Source: Candidatus Aminicenantota bacterium (GTDB lineage: Bacteria > Acidobacteriota > Aminicenantia > Aminicenantales > Aminicenantaceae). Taken from it: DNA of 8,742 bases. This document shows positions 1 through 5,581 of the stretch, one piece after another. The position numbers were made by a program, and so were the translations under genes. The notes under the pieces were generated by a model. The model was not told the DNA's origin, searched no databases, and saw only the letters and a program-made list of their open reading frames with translations. The stretch lies in the NCBI GenBank assembly GCA_030614645.1, contig JAUWTR010000038.1:1-8742 (forward strand), in the 5' to 3' direction. The number at the start of each line of letters is the position of its first letter. Position 1 is the stretch's first letter.

Positions 1-247
1 TTACAGCCATCTCTACTGCGCCAGACACTGTATTGGGAATGTCATGTAGCTTAAGGTCAAGGAAGATCCTTTTCCCCACTGTATGTAATTCCTGTAGGAG
101 GGAAGGGCCTTCAGCGGTGAAGAGTTTAAGGCCGATTTTAAAAACTTCCGCTTCAGGAAGTTTTGTGACTAAAGAGAGAGCACTCTCTCGGGTGCCTACA
201 TCTAAAGCAATAATTATTCTACTTGTAAGCCCAAGTTTTTTGTTCAT
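1..247 (-). CDS. pyrF: Orotidine 5'-phosphate decarboxylase, N-terminal part (cut by window edge)
   Basis: Only the first 82 codons are inside the window; the gene continues past base 1. The enzyme decarboxylates OMP to UMP, the last step of de novo pyrimidine synthesis, in the cytoplasm. The visible part has the family's first beta strand with the substrate-binding Asp (IIIALDV, Asp16), then FKIGLKLFTAEGP with Lys37, then FLDLKLHDIPNTV. The last segment carries the DxKxxD catalytic signature, so the charged array is Lys37, Asp64, Lys66 and Asp69, as in known OMP decarboxylases. The ATG start at 247 has a GGAAG ribosome binding site at 255-259, 7 bases upstream. It lies 18 bases after the pyrD stop, so the two are almost certainly co-transcribed. 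Nothing visible is broken. The identification is firm; the C-terminal part cannot be judged. Confidence 0.95.
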   Translation of the reverse strand, partial: MNKKLGLTSRIIIALDVGTRESALSLVTKLPEAEVFKIGLKLFTAEGPSLLQELHTVGKRIFLDLKLHDIPNTVSGAVEMAV

Positions 248-265
248 GGTTTTTCTTCCAATATC

Positions 266-1174
266 TTATTTCATTGTTCCGATTATTGTTTCCAGTTTGC
301 CTATTTTCCTTTCTCTACAGAAATTGTGTAATTCGTTGATGATTTTTATTGTTGCCTCAGGATCGATAAAATTAGCGGTCCCGATTTCAACGGCTTTAGC
401 GCCAGCTATAAGAAATTCAAGCGCATCTCCGCCCGTACAGATACCCCCCATTCCGATCACCGGGATCTTAAGCCGGCAGGCTACCTGATAGACCATCCTC
501 AGCGCTATCGGTTTTATGGCTGGGCCGCTCAACCCTCCCAAGATGTTAGCCAGCCGGGGTTTCCTGGTATTGGGGTCGATTGCCAGGGCTAAAAAAGTAT
601 TGACTAAAGAGACGGCATCTGTTCCGGCTTCCTGGGCGCTTAAGGCAATTTCTGTGATGTCTGTCACATTAGGGGAAAGTTTAGTTATTACCGGCCGGGT
701 GCTGCTTTTTTTTATAAGTTTGACTACCGAATATGTTGTTTTCGGGTCAAGAGCGGGGCATTTTCCATCTTTTTTGACATTAGGGCAGGATATATTAAGT
801 TCATAAGCTGCAATGCCGGGCTGATGGTTGAGGTGGTCTACTACTGCCGCGTATTCATCCTCATGTTCTCCGCATACATTTATGATGATGGAAGTATTGT
901 AATCGATCAAGCGGGGAAGGATTTCCTCTGAAAACCGCTTGACGCCGATTCCCTGCAGTCCTATGGCATTGATAAGGCCGCTGGAAGTCTCTACGAGCCG
1001 GGGAGGAGGGTTGCCCTCCCTAGGGGAGTAATAAAGACCCTTTACAACGAATCCACCCAGATGGTTAAGGTCGATAAAGGGGGTAAACTCGATCCCATAC
1101 CCGAATGTGCCGCTGGCAGCAATAACCGGGTTTTTCAGCTTCATAAATCCCAGGTCAATTGATAGGTCAGTCAT
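266..1174 (-). CDS. pyrD: Dihydroorotate dehydrogenase B (NAD+), catalytic FMN subunit
   Basis: A 302-residue class 1B dihydroorotate dehydrogenase that oxidises dihydroorotate to orotate on FMN and hands electrons to PyrK. Seen: the N-terminal NPVIAASGTFGYG segment, the substrate-loop stretch PREGNPPPR (51-59), SGLINAIGLQ (65-74), and NISCPNV with Cys130. A cysteine as active-site base at this place marks class 1 enzymes; class 2 uses Ser. Lys165 in TKLSPNV and the GMGGI and EIGTANF phosphate/FMN-binding segments near the C-terminus also fit. I chose ATG 1174, whose ATGA overlaps the pyrK stop by 4 bases and has AAGGA at 1178-1182, only 3 bases before the start. A TTG at 1192 would add six residues but has no ribosome binding site. 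After the catalytic Cys the usual FGTDP-like segment reads PALDP here. The adjacent pyrK confirms the B type. Confidence 0.96.
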   Translation of the reverse strand: MTDLSIDLGFMKLKNPVIAASGTFGYGIEFTPFIDLNHLGGFVVKGLYYSPREGNPPPRLVETSSGLINAIGLQGIGVKRFSEEILPRLIDYNTSIIINVCGEHEDEYAAVVDHLNHQPGIAAYELNISCPNVKKDGKCPALDPKTTYSVVKLIKKSSTRPVITKLSPNVTDITEIALSAQEAGTDAVSLVNTFLALAIDPNTRKPRLANILGGLSGPAIKPIALRMVYQVACRLKIPVIGMGGICTGGDALEFLIAGAKAVEIGTANFIDPEATIKIINELHNFCRERKIGKLETIIGTMK

Positions 1175-1968
1175 TTGTCCTTTTCCGCCCAAATAATTTG
1201 ATCTGCAGGGATAACAGGCCCTTCTTGGCAGATTCTAAACCAGCCTGTAACGCCGTCTTTTTTTAAGCGTTTTACACATCCCCAACAGGCGCCGATTCCA
1301 CAGCCCATGATCGATTCCAGAGAAAGCTCGGCTGGAATATTTTCTTTAGCAGCGATATCTGCGATCGTTTTAAGCATGGCATCCGGTCCGCAGGCATATA
1401 TCCTCTCAGGCCTGAACTGCCGCATCTCCGAGTTGAAATAATCTGTGATAAGGCCTTTATATCCGAAGGAACCATCTTCTGTAGAACAAAAGACCTTTAA
1501 GCCATTTGCTTCGAATTTTTCTTTAAGAGGCAGGTCATGAGATGTTTTTCCTCCATAAAATGTCCTGATTTCTGCTTTGCGGTCGGCAAGGCTGTTGGCT
1601 AAAAAGAATAAAGGGGCGATTCCCCGGCCTCCGCCGATAAGCACTGTTTTTTTATGCGAAAAATCCCCTTTCAGGCCGAAACCATTTCCCAATGGACCCA
1701 GAATATCAAGCAGTTCTTTTTTTTTTCTTAAGCCCAGAATATTGGTGCCTATCCCCGATTTTTGAAAGAATATCGCTATATTTTCTCCCTCAACTGCGTG
1801 GATACTGATCGGCCGGCGAAGCAATGGATAGGAATGAGGAGTAATGCGGATCATTAAAAACTGGCCAGGAAGTGCCTTGCTGGCGATTTGGGGAGACTTA
1901 AAAGATAAAAGGACATAATCTTTCCACATTTTTCTGTCTGTTATTATTACCTGATCAGTTCTCTTCAT
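1171..1968 (-). CDS. pyrK: Dihydroorotate dehydrogenase B (NAD+), electron transfer subunit
   Basis: A 265-residue iron-sulfur flavoprotein of the ferredoxin-NADP reductase superfamily, about the usual PyrK length. It takes electrons from PyrD through a 2Fe-2S cluster and FAD to NAD+. Domains in order: an FAD-binding beta barrel (about 5-100) with the RRPIS motif (51-55); a nucleotide-binding domain with GGGRGIAP (112-119) and YACGPDAM (191-198); and a C-terminal cluster loop with Cys223, Cys228, Cys231 and Cys247 (C-x4-C-x2-C-x15-C), inside the PyrK-typical SLESIMGCGIGACWGC. It is the first gene of the leftward pyr group and overlaps pyrD by 4 bases. The start is less certain than the rest: ATG 1968 has no good ribosome binding site. 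A GAGG at 1995-1998 lies 26 bases upstream and would better suit the in-frame CTG at 1983, which would add five residues. Confidence 0.95.
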   Translation of the reverse strand: MKRTDQVIITDRKMWKDYVLLSFKSPQIASKALPGQFLMIRITPHSYPLLRRPISIHAVEGENIAIFFQKSGIGTNILGLRKKKELLDILGPLGNGFGLKGDFSHKKTVLIGGGRGIAPLFFLANSLADRKAEIRTFYGGKTSHDLPLKEKFEANGLKVFCSTEDGSFGYKGLITDYFNSEMRQFRPERIYACGPDAMLKTIADIAAKENIPAELSLESIMGCGIGACWGCVKRLKKDGVTGWFRICQEGPVIPADQIIWAEKDK

Positions 1969-2001
1969 ATAGAATATTGCCAGATTAAAGTTATCCTCAA
2001 A

Positions 2002-2030
2002 AAAATATCAGATACGTACCCGGAAGGCAA
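2002..2030 (-). promoter_or_regulatory. Candidate sigma70-like promoter for pyrK-pyrD-pyrF
   Basis: Read leftward, the sequence is TTGCCT (2030-2025), a 17-base spacer, then TATTTT (2007-2002). Each hexamer matches the consensus at 4 of 6 positions. Position and orientation fit the pyr group, and a near-palindrome centred on TACGTA (2013-2018) lies in the spacer. I see no PyrR-type anti-terminator or attenuator hairpin before pyrK. The assignment is inferred from hexamers and spacing only. Confidence 0.4.
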
Positions 2031-2038
2031 TAAAAACT

Positions 2039-2067
2039 TTGACAGCAAATCTACTTTTTGAAATAAT
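2039..2067 (+). promoter_or_regulatory. Probable sigma70-like promoter for the aminotransferase gene
   Basis: A perfect TTGACA (2039-2044), a 17-base spacer and AATAAT (2062-2067, 5 of 6 matches) form a near-consensus housekeeping promoter. Transcription would start near 2074, leaving a leader of about 30 bases. AGGGA at 2092-2096 is the likely ribosome binding site, 6 bases before ATG 2103. Its -35 stands back to back with the leftward pyr candidate. No experimental evidence is available. Confidence 0.7.
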
Positions 2068-2102
2068 TAACATTTCATTGGAATGTATTTTAGGGACAAA
2101 AA

Positions 2103-3296
2103 ATGAATATTTCTAAAAGAGGCATAGAGATTCAGGAATCTCCCATAAGAAAACTGAAGCCCTATGCGGATAAAGCGATTGCCGCAGGTGTGCGGGTGTA
2201 TTTTATTAATATAGGGCAGCCGGATATTGTGACCCCCCAGCCTGTTTGGGACGCATTTAAAAACTGTCAGGACAAAGTCTTGAGTTACGGGCCGGCCCAG
2301 GGTTTTCTGGATTTGCGCCAAGCGATCGCAGATTATTTTTCAGGCTACAATATAGACCTAAACGCTGAAAATGTTTTAATTACTGTCGGAGGTTCCGAGG
2401 CCATTCAATTTGCTTTTAGTGTAGTCTCTGACCCGGGAGAGGAAATTATTATCCCAGAGCCATTTTACACAAATTATAATGGTTATGAGTCAAGTGCCAA
2501 TGTAAAGATCGTTCCCTTGACCTTAAATGTGGCTGACGGCTTCCGTCTGCCTCCGGCAGAAGAGATCGAAGCAAAAATTTCAGATAAGACCAAGGCGATC
2601 CTCCTGTGTTCTCCCAACAATCCGACCGGTACTGTATATACCGCGGAAGAGTTGGATAGAATAGTAAACCTTGCTAAAAAATACGACCTTTTTCTTATTG
2701 CTGATGAGGTCTATAAAGAATTTGTGTATGATGGTGCGATCCATAAAAGTATCCTGGAATATGATGAGATTCATGACAGAGCGATCGTTGTCGACAGCAT
2801 TTCAAAGCGTTTTAGTTGTTGTGGAGCCCGCATCGGGGCGCTTATAACCCGGAATCCGGAGGTCTATCAAGCGGCCCTAAAATTTGCTCAGGCCAGACTT
2901 TGCCCTCCCACAATGGAACAAAGAGCGGCACTTGCTGCATATAGGATGGGAAAGGATTATTTTGAGCCTGTGCGAAAGGAATATCAGAAAAGGCGGGATG
3001 TTCTCTGTGAAGAGCTTAAAGACATTCCCGGAATTATTATGCGTAAACCACAGGGGGCCTTTTATATAATTGTGAGGCTGCCTGTTAAAGATAGCGAGCA
3101 TTTTGTCAGATGGATGCTGACTGATTTCCGCCTGGACAATGAAACTACAATGGTTGCGCCTGCCCAGGGCTTTTACAGCTCATCCGGCAGAGGTACAAAT
3201 GAAGTCCGGATAGCCTATGTTCTGAAAGAGGAAGACCTAAAACGCGCTATCACAGTACTGAAAGCTGGAATACAAGAATATAATGGGCTTTTTTAA
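2103..3296 (+). CDS. PLP-dependent aminotransferase, aspartate aminotransferase-like (class I/II, fold type I)
   Basis: A 397-residue cytoplasmic aminotransferase of the COG0436 (AspC-like) group, full length for the family. Seen in order: INIGQPD near residue 35-41; GGSEAIQ (97-102); the PNNPTG motif (171-176) with the Asn that contacts the cofactor; IADEVY with Asp201, which pairs with the pyridine nitrogen; SISKRFS with Lys235, the Schiff-base lysine; GARIG with Arg243, which binds cofactor phosphate; and NEVRIAY with Arg369, expected to bind the substrate alpha-carboxylate. All key residues are present, so it should be active. The family covers aspartate, alanine and aromatic amino acid donors, so the substrate is not decided by sequence. 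It begins its transcription unit and is followed at once by the sulfatase-TPR gene, whose longest reading frame overlaps its end by 14 bases. No obvious pathway link between the two is visible. Confidence 0.92.
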   Translation: MNISKRGIEIQESPIRKLKPYADKAIAAGVRVYFINIGQPDIVTPQPVWDAFKNCQDKVLSYGPAQGFLDLRQAIADYFSGYNIDLNAENVLITVGGSEAIQFAFSVVSDPGEEIIIPEPFYTNYNGYESSANVKIVPLTLNVADGFRLPPAEEIEAKISDKTKAILLCSPNNPTGTVYTAEELDRIVNLAKKYDLFLIADEVYKEFVYDGAIHKSILEYDEIHDRAIVVDSISKRFSCCGARIGALITRNPEVYQAALKFAQARLCPPTMEQRAALAAYRMGKDYFEPVRKEYQKRRDVLCEELKDIPGIIMRKPQGAFYIIVRLPVKDSEHFVRWMLTDFRLDNETTMVAPAQGFYSSSGRGTNEVRIAYVLKEEDLKRAITVLKAGIQEYNGLF

Positions 3297-3321
3297 GCGT
3301 AGAAAAAGGATCAGGAGATTT

Positions 3322-5436
3322 ATGAAGAATATCATTGGCATTCTAGTATTGGTAGCCGGAATTGTTATGGTAAGCCCCTGGCTTCCTGATCTGGTTGCTG
3401 GACCAGAAGATACTAATGTGTTGCTTATCACCATTGATACCATAAGAGCAGACCGGATTGGCTGTTATGGGACAGACCGCGTAAAGACGCCTAATATTGA
3501 TGCCCTGGCCAAAAACGGGGCTCTATTCACTCGTGCTTTTGCCCATAATCCCATGACACTTCCTTCGCATGCTAATATTCTCTTAGGCGTAACCCCGCCT
3601 TATCATGGGGTGCATGAGAATTCCAAGGCGGTGGTTGCTGAAAATTTTATGACCTTAGCCGAATTCTTAAGGGATAAAGGCTATGCCACCGGGGCCTTTA
3701 TTGGCGCTTTTCCCCTTGATTCTCGTTTTGGCCTGGCCCAGGGATTTGATGTTTATGATGAATCCTATCCTTCTAAGGCCGAAGAGGCTTTTACTCTGGC
3801 GGAAAGAAGGGCGGATAAGGTAATGGCCGCTGCCATGAACTGGCTGGGAAAACAGCATACCCGGTGGTTTGCCTGGATACATCTTTGGGATCCCCATGCG
3901 CCTTACCTGCCCCCCGGCGAATTTCTCGATTTATATAAAACTGACCCGTATTCGGGAGAAATAGCTTATACAGATTCGGAACTGGGAAAATTGATGGATT
4001 TCCTTAAAGTGAACCGGTTTCATGACAATACCATTATTATTCTGACTGGGGACCATGGGGAAGCATTCGGCGAGCATGGAGAAGAAAAACACGGATACTT
4101 TGCCTACAATACTACCTTATGGATACCCTTGATTATCACTGGTCCGGGAATAAAAACGATTCAGGTCAAAGAGTATGTATGTCATATTGATATTTTCCCG
4201 ACTGTTTGTGAGCTGTTGGGGAGTTCCCGGCCCGCTTTTCTTCAGGGGATCTCTCTAATGCCGTTAATAAAAGGAAAAAAAATAAAAAGCCGGGCCATAT
4301 ACTTTGAATCTCTGGATGCATATTATAACAGCGGTTACGCTCCCTTGAGGGGATTTATAGAGAAACAAGCGAAATTCATAGACTCCCCTCTGCCGGAATT
4401 CTATGAGCTCAAAAATGATTTTACCGAAGAGCAAAATCTTATAAAGCATGTCCAGCCGGGTAAATACCAGGATAGATTAAAAAACATCATGGCGGGATTG
4501 GCCGCTTCTGGGGTAAAGCAGCGGCCTGTGATCGACCGGGCAGCCCAGGAGAAACTCAGAAGTCTGGGGTATATTTCCGCTACTATTCCCCAGGAGAAGC
4601 AGCATTATGGCCCTGAAGATGACCTGAAGACCATGCTTCCTTTTCAGCAGAAAATGACTGAAGCCATAAATCTGTTTTCCGCTGGAGACATTGAAGGCAG
4701 CCGGCAGCTGCTTTTGGCTGTCATCCGGGAGAAGCCGGACCTGGCTTTTGCTTATATCCATCTGGCTACCCTATATGAGTCGCAGGGAAAACTGAAGGAA
4801 GCATCCGCTGTTTTAGCCTCCGGTTTTGAGCACAATCCCCATCACTATGAAGTTGTTTTCGAGTATGGTATTCGTTTAGTAAAGTCCGGGGAACTGGATA
4901 AGGGCATAACCATCTTGAAACAGGCGCGGGATATGCTTGATTTTGATCCGGATGTTTGGACCAATCTGGGAACCGCCTATGGCAACAAAGGGGATTTTTC
5001 CCAAGCCCGGGAGGCATTTGAAAAAGCGCTTTCACTGGATGTAAATAATGCGGTCATCTATAATAATCTTGGGGTACTCTATTTTTCCATTTTCCAGCAA
5101 ACCCACCAGCGGAGTGACTATTTTCAAGCTACAGAATATCTCAAAAAAGCCATTGAACTCGATCCAGGTATAGCTTCAGCTTACAATACCCTGGGCAGTC
5201 TTAACGAGATAAGCGGCAATCTTGAAGGAGCCTTTGTTTTATGGGAGAAATCAGTAGAGCTGGATCCGGATTTTGCTTTTCCTGTTTACAACCTGGGGAT
5301 AGCTTATCTGAAAAAAGGAAATAAATCTTTAGCTCTCAAATACTTTTTGAAATACTTGGACATGAGTGGGAAGAATATATCTTCTGAAGAACGTCGTCAG
5401 GTTGAAGCCTATATCCAACAGTGCCGGCAGAAATGA
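3322..5436 (+). CDS. Sulfatase-fold (alkaline phosphatase superfamily) hydrolase/transferase with C-terminal TPR repeats
   Basis: A 704-residue two-part protein, counted from ATG 3322. A hydrophobic segment (about 4-20) is a signal peptide or membrane anchor, so the rest should lie outside the cytoplasmic membrane. Residues 31 to about 378 are the sulfatase-fold domain: IDTIRADR with metal ligand Asp39, TLPSH (79-83), WIHLWDPHAPY with His187, Asp190 and His192, TGDHGE with Asp244 and His245, and KHGYF with His257. The formylglycine position (Cys/Ser in CxPSR) is Thr79, and the final Arg is His. Formylglycine therefore cannot form, and Thr itself may be the nucleophile, as in phosphodiesterases and phosphoethanolamine transferases of the superfamily. 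About seven TPRs follow (440-683), probably for protein binding; the fifth carries a short insert. I chose ATG 3322 because AGGAG lies at 3313-3317, 4 bases upstream. ATG 3283 would add 13 basic residues but lacks a clear ribosome binding site. Substrate unknown. Confidence 0.9.
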   Translation: MKNIIGILVLVAGIVMVSPWLPDLVAGPEDTNVLLITIDTIRADRIGCYGTDRVKTPNIDALAKNGALFTRAFAHNPMTLPSHANILLGVTPPYHGVHENSKAVVAENFMTLAEFLRDKGYATGAFIGAFPLDSRFGLAQGFDVYDESYPSKAEEAFTLAERRADKVMAAAMNWLGKQHTRWFAWIHLWDPHAPYLPPGEFLDLYKTDPYSGEIAYTDSELGKLMDFLKVNRFHDNTIIILTGDHGEAFGEHGEEKHGYFAYNTTLWIPLIITGPGIKTIQVKEYVCHIDIFPTVCELLGSSRPAFLQGISLMPLIKGKKIKSRAIYFESLDAYYNSGYAPLRGFIEKQAKFIDSPLPEFYELKNDFTEEQNLIKHVQPGKYQDRLKNIMAGLAASGVKQRPVIDRAAQEKLRSLGYISATIPQEKQHYGPEDDLKTMLPFQQKMTEAINLFSAGDIEGSRQLLLAVIREKPDLAFAYIHLATLYESQGKLKEASAVLASGFEHNPHHYEVVFEYGIRLVKSGELDKGITILKQARDMLDFDPDVWTNLGTAYGNKGDFSQAREAFEKALSLDVNNAVIYNNLGVLYFSIFQQTHQRSDYFQATEYLKKAIELDPGIASAYNTLGSLNEISGNLEGAFVLWEKSVELDPDFAFPVYNLGIAYLKKGNKSLALKYFLKYLDMSGKNISSEERRQVEAYIQQCRQK

Positions 5437-5482
5437 TTCTTGCTTAAAGCTAAGGAACTAAGAAAAAATTGGGGAACTCCGG

Positions 5483-5511
5483 TTGATATTTGCCTTGATT
5501 AAGTGTATAGT
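5483..5511 (+). promoter_or_regulatory. Probable sigma70-like promoter for ppdK
   Basis: TTGATA (5483-5488, 5 of 6), a 17-base spacer and TATAGT (5506-5511, 5 of 6) form a near-consensus promoter. The predicted start near 5518 leaves a leader of about 64 bases. The -10 lies inside an inverted repeat, GTATA (5505-5509) and TATAC (5513-5517), which could be an operator. The promoter separates ppdK from the aminotransferase/sulfatase unit, although no terminator is visible between them. Confidence 0.7.
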
Positions 5512-5568
5512 TTATACTACAAAATTTAGAATTATTACGAGAGTTTTCTGAATTATTTATAAATCAAG

Positions 5569-5574
5569 AAGGAG
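5569..5574 (+). promoter_or_regulatory. Strong ribosome binding site of ppdK
   Basis: AAGGAG lies 7 bases before ATG 5582, the best Shine-Dalgarno match and spacing in the window. It fixes the ppdK start and suggests high translation. Confidence 0.85.
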
Positions 5575-5581
5575 TTTTTGC

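Larger units (their letters stand above)
5437..5581. other. Intergenic region and ppdK leader
   Basis: These 145 bases carry no gene. The first 45 hold no convincing terminator for the upstream gene; only 4-base stems such as GCTT-A-AAGC are present, without a following T tract. The ppdK promoter comes next, then an AT-rich leader of about 60 bases. The octamer GAATTATT occurs twice in that leader, at 5529-5536 and 5550-5557, exactly 21 bases apart. The leader ends in the strong ribosome binding site AAGGAG (5569-5574). Confidence 0.6.

Noticed and set aside
33..488. A 151-codon open frame on the plus strand
   Set aside because: It lies antisense across the start of pyrF and the end of pyrD, both with clear catalytic motifs. 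Its product has no recognisable features beyond a chance hydrophobic stretch.
1005..1019. GGAGGG-TTG-CCCTCC, a perfect 6-base GC-rich hairpin
   Set aside because: It lies inside pyrD in codons for the conserved REGNPPPR motif, has no T tract, and is explained by coding for Glu-Gly and Pro-Pro.
1174..1192. TTG start for pyrD at 1192
   Set aside because: It would add MGGKGQ inside the end of pyrK and has no ribosome binding site, whereas ATG 1174 has AAGGA upstream and the common 4-base ATGA overlap.
5437..5482. Possible intrinsic terminator after the sulfatase-TPR gene
   Set aside because: Only 3-4 base stems are present, and there is no run of T after them.
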